From Kurthia senegalensis (GTDB taxonomy: Bacteria; Bacillota; Bacilli; Bacillales_A; Planococcaceae), in NCBI RefSeq assembly GCF_000285595.1, contig NZ_HE611068.1, positions 1 to 44,167 of the forward strand: a stretch of DNA of 44,167 nucleotides, given 5' to 3'. How positions within the stretch are numbered: position 1 is the stretch's first letter; the number at the start of each line of letters is the position of its first letter. Positions 15,917 through 23,439 of this stretch are shown one piece after another. The position numbers and the translations under genes were made by a program. The notes under the pieces are model-generated. The model saw only the letters and a list, made by a program, of their open reading frames with translations, ran no database searches and was not told where the DNA came from.

Positions 15917-17176
15917 TTAATCCTCTTTACTATATTTCGTAACGACTTGCTCGAACAAAAATTGATTACGTACAAAATCGCTCGGTACTTCTATGTGGAA
16001 CCACGGTATATTCGCAAAAGCTGCGAGTACTTCTCCACGCTTTAACAAACTACCCTCTCGCATCGCATCTACGACTACGTCCGCACATCCTTTTACTTTT
16101 CGGTATTTCGGATGCAAACAACAATCACTTTCCGTTATGTAAACCGGCTGATTCGTCATCGTTAGCACACTTTCCGCACCGAATGCTTGAGACGTATCAT
16201 GTTGAATAGCACATACCGTCCATATTTTTTTGAATTGTTGCATCGATGCAAACGTCATCACATCTAAAAGAGCAACCATTTGCGCATCAAATGCATGACC
16301 AATTTTGATTGTTTTTCCGCTAATAGACGTTAAAATAGTACCGATACTTTGCTTACGCTGCGTTCCGATTGCACAAATAACCGTATACCCTTTTGCGATA
16401 AGGCGAACCGCACGTATCGCGGCTAATAAGTCACATGCCAAGTCGACAACACATAAAATAGCCGTCGTTGAAGATGCTTCGTATACGACAAGTTCCACAT
16501 CATCCATCGCAGCAATCAATGCCCCGAACCCGAGTTGTTGTAACATGTTTTCTGAATATGTATGCATCGTTGCGCCGTATGTTTCACAAAGTGATGCCGT
16601 GTACCGAAGCCATTGTTCACGCAAACGTAAATTAGGTGGCAACGCTATAAACTGGCGCATTTGTGCATCGTACGTTAGTAATCCGTCTACAGGTAGAAGT
16701 GTAATCGGCTTGTTCGTTTCAACGAAGATTCGTTCTATTAGTGCATCGGCTTCATTTGAAAAAGTTTGATAGTTCGGAATGAATTGGCTTTCTAAATGCA
16801 ACATAGAAATCGCCACATCCGCCGTTTGCTGTTCGGTCATTTGCGGCGTAGAAAAGCTTTCTAAGTAAATCGATGCCACAGCATACGAATGGTCTCTTAA
16901 CCAACTTCCGACTTTTTGCCATAACAGCTGCATTTTTTGTACCGTCAATTGTTTGCGTTCTTGTAATCCGACGAACACATAACGCGTCGTCGCTGTCGGT
17001 AAAAAAGTCATCTGCCCAAACGAAACGTCTAAATCGCCCCGTTTTAACAAAACAGATAAAGGCAAACCCGTTTCTTCCTCAAATCGTTGCCAATCGCTTT
17101 GCTGCTCTTGATGGCGAGAAATACCGACGATTCGAATGTCTACTTGTTCTTGTTTCGTTGACGTACTCCACTCCAT
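15917..17176 (-). CDS. M17 leucyl-aminopeptidase-like protein lacking catalytic residues
   Basis: A 419-residue intact frame that aligns along its length with M17 leucyl aminopeptidases. The N-terminal domain has FGQMTFLPTATTRYVFVGLQ and ERKQLTVQKMQLLWQKVG. The C-terminal domain has NMLQQLGFGALIA, ISGKTIKIG and late IPWFHIEVP. None of the metal or catalytic elements of the family is present. There is no GKG-x-DSGG, and the NTDAEGR segment is replaced by HAFDAQM, removing the Asp, Glu and Arg. It is also about 80 residues shorter than active enzymes. It is probably a pseudoenzyme with a structural or binding role; its function is unknown. The start follows GGAGGGGG. Confidence 0.75.
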   Translation of the reverse strand: MEWSTSTKQEQVDIRIVGISRHQEQQSDWQRFEEETGLPLSVLLKRGDLDVSFGQMTFLPTATTRYVFVGLQERKQLTVQKMQLLWQKVGSWLRDHSYAVASIYLESFSTPQMTEQQTADVAISMLHLESQFIPNYQTFSNEADALIERIFVETNKPITLLPVDGLLTYDAQMRQFIALPPNLRLREQWLRYTASLCETYGATMHTYSENMLQQLGFGALIAAMDDVELVVYEASSTTAILCVVDLACDLLAAIRAVRLIAKGYTVICAIGTQRKQSIGTILTSISGKTIKIGHAFDAQMVALLDVMTFASMQQFKKIWTVCAIQHDTSQAFGAESVLTMTNQPVYITESDCCLHPKYRKVKGCADVVVDAMREGSLLKRGEVLAAFANIPWFHIEVPSDFVRNQFLFEQVVTKYSKED

Positions 17177-17247
17177 TGAACCCCCTCCTTTTTTCGTTTT
17201 ATTATAGCAAAAAAGAAGGGGTCAAAAAGAAATTTGACGTCCTTCTT

Positions 17248-17742
17248 TTAAAAAAATAATTTATATGCTGTATATCCAAAAATATTATCTTCTTCTTTCA
17301 ATTCGTCCATTCGGACAGGTTTCGCAGATAAATCAAGCGCTAATAATTCTAAAATCATTACCGACGTACGCTCGTCTTTCGCTAATTGTTCTGGCGACAT
17401 CCAACGTACTTCATATAACTCATCTAATTGTGCAATGAGTTGCTGTTCTGCTGTATGTGCTGTTAAATAAAAGACAGCTAAATTATCGCTAATATCATAT
17501 TTCAAGACGCCTGTTCGAAATCCTAAAAATCCTTGAAGAGACGCTTGTACATTCGTTTCTTCTTTTAGTTCACGATGACACGCTTCATCTACCGTTTCTC
17601 CTGGCTTAACGAATCCGGCTGGCAAAGACCATTTCCCGTCTAGTCCACCGTACCGTTTCATAACGACGAGCCATTCGCCCATTTCATTTTCTACTAGAGC
17701 GGCTACACCGAGCCATACACGAGAGCGTTCATTTTGATCCAT
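17248..17742 (-). CDS. Nudix hydrolase
   Basis: A 164-residue pyrophosphohydrolase. The Nudix box GFVKPGETVDEACHRELKEE (about 46-65), continuing TNV, has all catalytic glutamates. It is preceded by LDGKWSLPAG. WLGVAALVENEMGEWLVVMKRYGG forms the first strands. The substrate class (nucleoside diphosphate derivative) cannot be fixed. The ATG at 17742 is chosen with GGAGGAG six bases upstream; an in-frame TTG two codons earlier is less well placed. Confidence 0.85.
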   Translation of the reverse strand: MDQNERSRVWLGVAALVENEMGEWLVVMKRYGGLDGKWSLPAGFVKPGETVDEACHRELKEETNVQASLQGFLGFRTGVLKYDISDNLAVFYLTAHTAEQQLIAQLDELYEVRWMSPEQLAKDERTSVMILELLALDLSAKPVRMDELKEEDNIFGYTAYKLFF

Positions 17743-17958
17743 CCACAACTCCTCCTACCTATTTGTCCTATTCCCACATTCCTTCTCATTTGAACCTCTT
17801 CATTTCAAAATAAAAAAAGCACTATTTATTCCTACATGAAACTAACTATTTTTTATATCGTTCTTATCATAACAAGATTTACCGCATGCGGCATAGTATT
17901 TGCATAAGGCAATACGAGAATGCTTGTCATCATTTAAATAAAAAGACGAGGTGTGTGT

Positions 17959-18432
17959 ATGAATAAGAAAAGCGTTTCGACCATTTTCTTAAAAATAAGC
18001 ATTGTTTTCATTGGGTTCGGTTTAGTTTCTTTATGTAGTTGGCTCCCTTTCCTAGCTAGTAAAGATGCAAAATCCCATCCTGAAACTACTTCCTTTCTCA
18101 TTCCATTTCTAATTTATGCGTACGGTTTATGTGTATGTTTGTTCATTTCTCTTTATCAAGCGTACAAATTAGTAACATACGTAGAGAAAAATAATGCCAT
18201 TTCAAAGTAATCCCTTCACGCTTTACAAACAATTAAAAAATGCGCTTTCGCCGCTATACTCTTCATTCTTTTAGCGGCTGGAACGCTACAAATACTAACT
18301 AAAACAATCGGTAGTGATGATCCAGCTGGTCCTCGTGCATTATGTTTCATCGCACTGTTAATAACGATGATATTTATAGCGTGTGTAAACGTGCTACAAA
18401 AACCATTAAAAGCCATCCACAATGAACAATAA
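17959..18432 (+). pseudogene. DUF2975 membrane protein interrupted by an in-frame stop
   Basis: The first part (17959-18210) has two hydrophobic segments and ends NNAISK, then TAA. The same frame continues without a shift: SLHALQTIKKCAFAAILFIL, DDPAG, two more hydrophobic segments and a stop at 18432. Together they give 157 codons, the usual DUF2975 length. The stop at 18208-18210 falls where the family has a Leu, so a TTA-to-TAA change would explain it. It is a nonsense mutation or a sequencing substitution. DUF2975 proteins often sit beside an XRE regulator, and none is seen here. The ATG at 17959 follows GAGG. Confidence 0.7.
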
Positions 18433-18436
18433 AAAA

Positions 18437-18473
18437 GCGCTTCTCAGTAAATGGAATCCTTTACTGAGAAGCG
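18437..18473 (-). terminator. intrinsic terminator for yutM
   Basis: CGCTTCTCAGTAAA (18438-18451) pairs perfectly with TTTACTGAGAAGCG (18460-18473). The T-rich tail (CTTTTTTATTG) is on the minus-strand side, downstream of the YutM gene. It also follows the DUF2975 pseudogene. Confidence 0.8.
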
Positions 18474-18536
18474 TTAACTATATGAGTGAACATCGATATG
18501 TTCAAGCTTTATTTCTTAATAAGACGATCGTCCAAT

Positions 18537-18905
18537 TTAGCAGTTTGCTGGTGTACCAGCATTTTTAGCTGTACGGAATGATGAGCCACAACCACAAGAT
18601 GCAATGGCATTCGGATTATCAATTGTGAAACCGCCACCCATTAATGATTGTTTGAAATCAATAACCGTTCCATTTAATACAGGAATGTCTTGTTTCGCAA
18701 CGACGATGTTTAAACCGAATTCTTCATACGCTTCGTCTGCTTCATCGTCAACTTCTGTATCAAAGCCCATCGCATATGTTAAACCGCTACAACCGCCACC
18801 TTTTACAGAGACACGTAAATAAGCGCCTTGTTGTTCATTGTTTTCCATCATTTCATTAATATGAAATACGGCTGCTTCTGTAATATCTACTATTTGTTTT
18901 GTCAT
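18537..18905 (-). CDS. yutM: HesB/IscA (A-type) Fe-S assembly protein, YutM
   Basis: A 122-residue A-type carrier that takes Fe-S clusters to client proteins. The three conserved cysteines are in GGGCSGLTY (about Cys40) and in ASCGCGSSF near the C-terminus. The ATG at 18905 follows CAGGTG; an ATG at 18914 would add three residues. The gene is alone between two divergent or convergent neighbours, with its own terminator. YutI lies 0.9 kb away, as in B. subtilis. Confidence 0.9.
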   Translation of the reverse strand: MTKQIVDITEAAVFHINEMMENNEQQGAYLRVSVKGGGCSGLTYAMGFDTEVDDEADEAYEEFGLNIVVAKQDIPVLNGTVIDFKQSLMGGGFTIDNPNAIASCGCGSSFRTAKNAGTPANC

Positions 18906-19040
18906 ATGAAACACCTGCTTTCTTTATAACTGTATCATATCAATTTTTATCGTTCGCGTAAAATAGTTGAATCGTTTCTTTTTTTATACAAGGTGATATA
19001 ATAGACCTACATAATATTAATGAGAATTGAGGACTATATT

Positions 19041-19715
19041 TTGGAACTTTCACCCTATTATGAAAAACAAATGGACTGTATACAATGCAAAAAGAAATTT
19101 AAAACGACAAAAGTTCGCACGAAATCATTAAAAATCGCCGCTTCTGATTTTGATTTTCGACCCATATACGAAAATGATGTGAATGGTTATTTTTACAATG
19201 TGTTCGTATGTGAGCATTGTGGCTTCGCTTTTACAGATGATTTTAGTACGTACTTCAAACCCGGAGCAAATGATTTAATTCGTCAAAAAATAACAGATAA
19301 ATGGGTGCATCACGACTTTAGTGGTGAAAGAACAGCTGAACAAGCGCTTCAAACGTATCAACTGGCACTCGTTTCTGGTCAGCTTAAAGATGAAAAACAC
19401 GTCACATTAGCGGGTCTCTCTCTACGCTGTGCTTGGATTTACCGCACCCTTAATAAAAAGGAAGCTGAAACCCGCTTCATTCACCTTGCGCGTGATCAAT
19501 ATATATCTTCTTTTTCGACAGGTGATTATGCGAGTTCCAATATGACTGAAATTCGTATTTGCTATCTCGTCGCTGTGTTATCACGCCAACTCGGTGACCG
19601 CGATCAAGCTATTCGATATTTTTCAACGATTATCGAACAACAGCGACAATCGAATGAAACAAAAATCATTGAAATGGCAAAAGATGCGTGGCAAGAAATG
19701 CGTGACCAACAATAA
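19041..19715 (+). CDS. DUF2225 family protein
   Basis: A soluble protein of about 225 residues. Two CxxC pairs at the N-terminal part (CIQC about residue 14, CEHC about residue 58) probably bind one zinc. A helical repeat-like C-terminal half (AEQALQTYQLAL, GDRDQAIRYFSTII) resembles TPR helices. Family function is unknown. TTG 19041 is preferred as start because TGAGG lies eight bases upstream and the family begins close to LxxSPYY; an upstream ATG at 19020 would add seven residues. Confidence 0.75.
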   Translation: MELSPYYEKQMDCIQCKKKFKTTKVRTKSLKIAASDFDFRPIYENDVNGYFYNVFVCEHCGFAFTDDFSTYFKPGANDLIRQKITDKWVHHDFSGERTAEQALQTYQLALVSGQLKDEKHVTLAGLSLRCAWIYRTLNKKEAETRFIHLARDQYISSFSTGDYASSNMTEIRICYLVAVLSRQLGDRDQAIRYFSTIIEQQRQSNETKIIEMAKDAWQEMRDQQ

Positions 19716-19719
19716 ACAA

Positions 19720-19763
19720 AAAAGAACCTCAATTTTAACAAAAGTTAAAGTGAGGTTCTTTTC
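19720..19763. terminator. bidirectional terminator between DUF2225 and yutI
   Basis: AAAGAACCTCA (19721-19731) pairs with TGAGGTTCTTT (19751-19761), and the stem is extended by ATTTTAAC/GTTAAAGT. A and T tracts flank it on both sides, at a convergent junction. Confidence 0.8.
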
Positions 19764-19801
19764 GTATGAAATCATACGTATTTATTATAAGCAGTCATTG
19801 C

Positions 19802-20023
19802 TTAGAATACTTGTTCAACTTCGACTACACCAGGGACTTCTTCTAGTAAAGCACGTTCAATCCCTGCTTTTAATGTAATTGTAGAACTCGGGCAGCTACC
19901 GCATGCACCTAATAGGCGTAATTTTACTACACCATCTTCTACATCTACTAATTCACAGTCTCCGCCATCGCGTAATAGGAATGGACGTAATTTATCGAGC
20001 ACTTCTTGTACTTGTTCTAACAT
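19802..20023 (-). CDS. yutI: NifU C-terminal domain Fe-S scaffold, YutI
   Basis: A 73-residue NifU-like domain with [17 protein letters not shown] and the cluster-binding CGSCPSS (about 41-47). It can carry a 4Fe-4S cluster between two subunits and pass it on. The length is that of single-domain Nfu proteins of Bacillales. The ATG at 20023 has a GAGTCG-like weak ribosome site. It is divergent from yuzD, as in B. subtilis. Confidence 0.9.
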   Translation of the reverse strand: MLEQVQEVLDKLRPFLLRDGGDCELVDVEDGVVKLRLLGACGSCPSSTITLKAGIERALLEEVPGVVEVEQVF

Positions 20024-20103
20024 TCGTATCGACTCCTCTCTCTAAAATTATTATAATGTCTATAAGCTAAAAAATCCATTAAAGAAACATGGGGGTCAAA
20101 GAA

Positions 20104-20427
20104 ATGCCAAAGGAACCAATTGAAATCGAAATTTTCGGCGCAGACGTTCATTGTGCGAGTTGTGTGAATGCACCTTCTTCAAAAGATACGTATGAATGGT
20201 TACAAGCAGCGATTGATCGCAAATATCCTGAACAAACGTACACTATCAATTATATTGATATTGAACAGCCAATTGAGAATGAACGACATCAGGATTGGGC
20301 AACACGCGTTCGAGAAGATGAATTTTTTTATCCACTTATTTTAATTAATAATGAAGTAGTTGGCGAAGGATATATTCAGCTCAAACCTATTTATGCACAA
20401 CTTGAAAAACTAGGATTTCAAGCATAA
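20104..20427 (+). CDS. yuzD: YuzD family protein (DUF1462), thioredoxin-like
   Basis: A 107-residue protein with FGADVHCASCVNAPSSKDTYEW, where CASC sits as in a thioredoxin-fold redox site, and a FYPLILINNEVVGEG strand-turn. A disulfide or Fe-S related role is inferred from the neighbours yutI and yutJ. The ATG at 20104 is chosen because GGGGGT precedes it; the ATG at 20089 has no ribosome site. Confidence 0.85.
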   Translation: MPKEPIEIEIFGADVHCASCVNAPSSKDTYEWLQAAIDRKYPEQTYTINYIDIEQPIENERHQDWATRVREDEFFYPLILINNEVVGEGYIQLKPIYAQLEKLGFQA

Positions 20428-20440
20428 TCTTTTATTATCA

Positions 20441-20472
20441 CTCTAAATACGCCTTGTATTTAGAGTTTTTTT
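20441..20472 (+). terminator. intrinsic terminator after yuzD
   Basis: CTCTAAATAC (20441-20450) pairs with GTATTTAGAG (20456-20465), loop GCCTT, followed by T7. From here to 20688 I see only an A/T-rich upstream region for the truncated MFS gene. Confidence 0.9.
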
Positions 20473-20688
20473 ATTCCTCAATTTTATTGTTTTTTGATGT
20501 AGCTCCTCATTTAAATTCATTCCTATAAAACAACAGAAATTCCAACGGAGAAAAACATTAAAAAAGAAATTATTGTTTTAAATAGAAAAAAATGTTTTTA
20601 AACATACATTTCATGCTACTATATGATGTAATACCTTATGATAATGCTTAGTTTTATTTCTACAACTATTTTATTTAGGGGGCATTTC

Positions 20689-20961
20689 ATGATGAACGAA
20701 AAGAAAACATCTTTTCATTATGCTTGGGTTATGTTAATTAGCATTAGTTTGATTCTAGGCTTAGCAAAAGGAGCTATTACAAATGGTTCAAGCTTATTTT
20801 TAACACCTGTTTCTACTGAGTTAGGAATCGGTATGGGCAACTTAACACTTTATTTAAGCGTCGGTGCGATTATGACGTTGATCGTCTTACCGTTTGCCGG
20901 TAAGTTATTCGAAAAATACGATGTTCGTTTACTATTAACGATTGCGATTATTTTATATCCA
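20689..20961 (+). pseudogene. truncated MFS transporter, 5' fragment only
   Basis: ATG 20689 with AGGGGGC upstream opens a major facilitator protein: SFHYAWVMLISISLILG (helix 1), LGIGMGNLTLYLSVGAIMTL (helix 2), then FAGKLFEKYDVRLLL, the loop 2-3 motif, and the start of helix 3 ending IAIILYP. At about 20961 the similarity stops and repeat DNA begins. The frame runs on through the repeat to a stop at 21060 (RSRKNEMKLCLRK and onward). Full-length MFS proteins have about 400 residues, so roughly three quarters is missing. No downstream fragment is present before yutJ, which points to deletion with or by the repeat. Confidence 0.8.
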
Positions 20962-21026
20962 TTTTTTTCGCGCTCTCGCAAAAATGAGATGAAGCTGTGC
21001 TTGCGGAAAATGTTGACCGAAACGAA
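20962..21026 (-). repeat. conserved module linked to hairpin repeat copy 4
   Basis: From TTTTTTCGCGCTCTCG through GATGAAGCTGTGCTTGCGG to GACCGAAACGAA this matches the reverse complement of 10046-10112. It marks the exact breakpoint of the MFS gene. It is the part of the composite element distal to the hairpin. Confidence 0.7.
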
Positions 21027-21037
21027 AAAAATCAGAC

Positions 21038-21114
21038 AAAAAAAGACATTCATGATTTGAATAAAATCATGAATGTCTTTTCTTACTGACGAGGGGTTTA
21101 TCCCAACCTCGTTC
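21038..21114 (-). repeat. hairpin repeat family copy 4
   Basis: In minus orientation the head (GGTTGGGATAAACCC then CTCGTCAGTAAG) occupies about 21108-21082. A perfect 18-bp stem follows (21064-21081 with 21041-21058) with loop of five bases and a T7 tail. It lies 23 bases after the yutJ stop and probably terminates yutJ. Confidence 0.85.
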
Positions 21115-21136
21115 TTCTATTATGCAATACGATTTA

Positions 21137-22207
21137 TTAACCGTTTTGATGTTTATACATCCATAATAAACCAGATTTCATCATACGTGCAATACGGCCT
21201 GTCACTGTTGAATTCCCTAAGTTGACGAACCCTTGTTTTTTACCTAATGCGCCCATGAAACCTTTTAATTTAATTGGTGCTAATGTTGCTGGAAGTGTTT
21301 CGCCTTTCCAACGTTTTTGAAGAACAATCGCAATACGATCTCCTTGTTCTTCTGCAAGTTGTGCACTTGGACCACCGACATCTGAATGCGCACAGTCACC
21401 TACGATGAATACGTGTTCATCGACTGGTAAGTGATAGTGCTCAGTAATTTTAATACGACCACGGTACATTTCAACGCCTTCGATATCACGTGCTACTTTA
21501 ACAGGTTGAATCCCTGCAGTCCAAGCGATAATATCTGCATCGATTCGATCTTCGTGGTTAAATAATGCGCCTTCTTCAACTTTTGTAATATCTGAATTTG
21601 CAATAACTTCAACGTCATTGCTGTCGAACCATTTTTGTACGTAACGGCTTAAACGTTCTGGGAAGTTTTTCAATATACGTGGTCCACGGTCAAATAGTTT
21701 AATTTTTAAATCTGAACGGCTTTCACGTAATTCAGAAGCTAACTCGATACCTGATAAACCAGCACCTACAACGGCAACAGTAGCGCCTGTAGGTAATGAG
21801 TTAATTGCGTCATATGCGATACGAGATTTCTTCATTGATTGAATGCTGTATGTGAATTCTTCAGCACCTGGTACGTTATGATAGTTGTCTTCGCAACCTA
21901 AGCCAACGACTAAATCGTCGTAAGCGACGTCTGTGCCATCTGCTAATTGTACAATTTGTTTCGAACGGTCTACGTTTGTTACCTCTCCGTAAACGACTTT
22001 CAAGCGATCATGTCCTGGGAATTGAACACGAATATGGCTTTCTGGTGTAGTCCCTGCGGCTAAAGCATAAAATTCAGTTTTCAAACTATGATATGGGGCG
22101 CGGTCAACAAGTGTAATTTGAACGTCTTGGGGAAGGTTGTTCGGTAGCAAACGTAACAATACGCGCATATTACCATAACCGCCGCCTAATAATACTAAGT
22201 TCTTCAT
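21137..22207 (-). CDS. yutJ: type II NADH dehydrogenase-like flavoprotein, YutJ
   Basis: A 356-residue pyridine nucleotide-disulfide oxidoreductase of the NDH-2 type, which passes electrons from NADH to quinone at the membrane surface. The FAD-binding loop is LVLLGGGYGNMR (4-15), and the NADH-binding loop is VAVVGAGLSGIELASEL (about 144-160). The second FAD segment is HVFIVGDCAH (about 265-274). The length and neighbours (yuzD, yuzB) fit YutJ. The C-terminal part lacks a long amphipathic extension, so membrane contact is uncertain. Two Rex-like operators overlap and flank its promoter, so expression should rise when NADH is high. Confidence 0.88.
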   Translation of the reverse strand: MKNLVLLGGGYGNMRVLLRLLPNNLPQDVQITLVDRAPYHSLKTEFYALAAGTTPESHIRVQFPGHDRLKVVYGEVTNVDRSKQIVQLADGTDVAYDDLVVGLGCEDNYHNVPGAEEFTYSIQSMKKSRIAYDAINSLPTGATVAVVGAGLSGIELASELRESRSDLKIKLFDRGPRILKNFPERLSRYVQKWFDSNDVEVIANSDITKVEEGALFNHEDRIDADIIAWTAGIQPVKVARDIEGVEMYRGRIKITEHYHLPVDEHVFIVGDCAHSDVGGPSAQLAEEQGDRIAIVLQKRWKGETLPATLAPIKLKGFMGALGKKQGFVNLGNSTVTGRIARMMKSGLLWMYKHQNG

Positions 22208-22264
22208 TTGTGGTGTTTCTCCTTTTTATATGACAATTTAGTTACAACTTTTCTATCCTTTACG

Positions 22265-22293
22265 AGTATAAATGATTGTGATACTTTTCACAA
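22265..22293 (-). promoter_or_regulatory. yutJ promoter
   Basis: On the minus strand there is a -35 TTGTGA (22288-22293), a 17-bp spacer and a -10 TATACT (22265-22270), 58 bases upstream of the yutJ ATG. The -35 hexamer is also the outer arm of the proximal Rex-like site, so a bound repressor would block polymerase directly. Confidence 0.7.
22276..22293. promoter_or_regulatory. Rex-type operator, proximal to yutJ
   Basis: TTGTGATACTTTTCACAA is an 18-bp palindrome with perfect 6-bp arms. It matches the Rex consensus TTGTGAAnnnnTTCACAA, apart from the base after the first arm. Rex releases DNA when NADH/NAD+ rises. Confidence 0.8.
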
Positions 22294-22298
22294 TATCT

Positions 22299-22316
22299 TT
22301 GTGATACTTTTCACAA
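22299..22316. promoter_or_regulatory. Rex-type operator, distal copy
   Basis: An identical second copy of TTGTGATACTTTTCACAA lies 23 bases from the first, close to two helical turns. It sits between the divergent yutJ and yuzB promoters and could act on both. Confidence 0.8.
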
Positions 22317-22330
22317 TTAATGTGGAATCA

Positions 22331-22359
22331 TTGACTAATCGAGCAAATAATAGTACGAT
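22331..22359 (+). promoter_or_regulatory. yuzB promoter
   Basis: There is a -35 TTGACT (22331-22336), a 17-bp spacer and a -10 TACGAT (22354-22359), followed by the ribosome site of yuzB within ten bases. The distal Rex-like site lies about 50-67 bases upstream of the expected transcription start. Confidence 0.6.
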
Positions 22360-22382
22360 TTTGCACTAGAGGTGAACAAGAT

Positions 22383-22634
22383 TTGAATCCATTAGTAGAA
22401 TTTTGCGTGAGCAACTTAGCGATGGGCGCACAGTCTGTATTCGAAGCATTAGAAAAAGATCCAAATGTAGAAGTACTTGAGTACGGTTGTCTAAGTTTCT
22501 GCACGCGCTGTTCTGAATCATTGTATGCAGTCGTTGAAGGCGATGTCGTCGAAGGTGCTACGCCGGAAGAACTGCTTCAAAACATTTACACAGCAATCGA
22601 AAACAATCCAATGTTTTCTTCATATGAATTTTAA
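22383..22634 (+). CDS. yuzB: YuzB family protein (DUF1450)
   Basis: An 83-residue protein with EFCVSNLA at the N-terminus and [23 protein letters not shown], which holds three closely spaced cysteines (Cys37, Cys41, Cys44 in the pattern CxxxCxxC). This resembles a thioredoxin-like ferredoxin or metal-binding fold. Function unknown. The start is TTG 22383 with AGAGGTGA seven bases upstream. It is divergent from yutJ, as in B. subtilis. Confidence 0.85.
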   Translation: MNPLVEFCVSNLAMGAQSVFEALEKDPNVEVLEYGCLSFCTRCSESLYAVVEGDVVEGATPEELLQNIYTAIENNPMFSSYEF

Positions 22635-22672
22635 AACGGGCACATGACTATTCATCATGTACCCGTTTTTTT
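22633..22672. terminator. bidirectional terminator between yuzB and yutF
   Basis: AAAACGGGCACATGA (22633-22647) pairs with TCATGTACCCGTTTT (22655-22669) with one mismatch, followed by further T. It overlaps the yuzB stop and ends next to the yutF stop. Confidence 0.85.
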
Positions 22673-23438
22673 ATAAGCAATCTACATCTTGCAATGTTTT
22701 TACATAATAAGTTGGCTGTAAATCCATTTTCTTCACATCTTCTTGACGCGTCACGCCTGTATCGACATGCAACGTATCGATTCCATAATGAATGCCTGCT
22801 AAAATATCCGTATCATAATTGTCTCCAATCATGAGCATCTCTTCTTTTTCAAAATGATACTGCGTTCGGATTATTTCGAGCATATGACCTTCTGGCTTTC
22901 CAATCATCAGTGGTTCGATGCCTGTAACACCTTGTACGAGCTTCACGAAAGAACCATTCCCCGGCGCAAAACCATGCTCTTTTGGTAATTTTAAATCACC
23001 ATTTGTCGCAATATGAAGTGCCCCATTTTGAATGTCATAGCAAACGTCTTCAATGTCTTCATATGAAATAGAAGCACTTAGCCCTTGTACGACAATGTTT
23101 GGTTCTTTTTCTACAACGGTCAAACCTTCTTGACGTACCGCTTCAACAAGACCGTCTTGGCCGATTACTTTCACTGTTGATTCAGGATAATGAGTACGAA
23201 TATATTTCGCTGTCGCAATCGCTGACGTCATAATATGATCTTCTGCAATGTCTAATCCCATCGCTGCGACTTTTTGACGTTGTTGCGCTTGCGTATACTT
23301 CGCATTATTCGTCACTAAAAAAGGTTCGATTCCTTGTCGTTGCAATTGCTGAATAAAAGTGACGGCTTCTGGAATCGCTGTCCCACCACGATAAACCGTA
23401 CCATCTAAATCAAAACAATACGCTTTATAAACTTTCAT
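22671..23438 (-). CDS. yutF: NagD-like HAD phosphatase, YutF
   Basis: A 255-residue haloacid dehalogenase-superfamily phosphatase. Motif I is FDLDGTVYRGG (9-19), motif II is LVTNNA (about 40-45), motif III is the lysine in IGKPEG and motif IV is MIGDNYDTDI (about 201-210). The cap between them is of the NagD/PNPase-like C2 type. It dephosphorylates small phosphometabolites; the physiological substrate is unknown. It starts one base after the yutE stop, so the two are translationally linked. Confidence 0.88.
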   Translation of the reverse strand: MKVYKAYCFDLDGTVYRGGTAIPEAVTFIQQLQRQGIEPFLVTNNAKYTQAQQRQKVAAMGLDIAEDHIMTSAIATAKYIRTHYPESTVKVIGQDGLVEAVRQEGLTVVEKEPNIVVQGLSASISYEDIEDVCYDIQNGALHIATNGDLKLPKEHGFAPGNGSFVKLVQGVTGIEPLMIGKPEGHMLEIIRTQYHFEKEEMLMIGDNYDTDILAGIHYGIDTLHVDTGVTRQEDVKKMDLQPTYYVKTLQDVDCL

Positions 23439-23439
23439 T

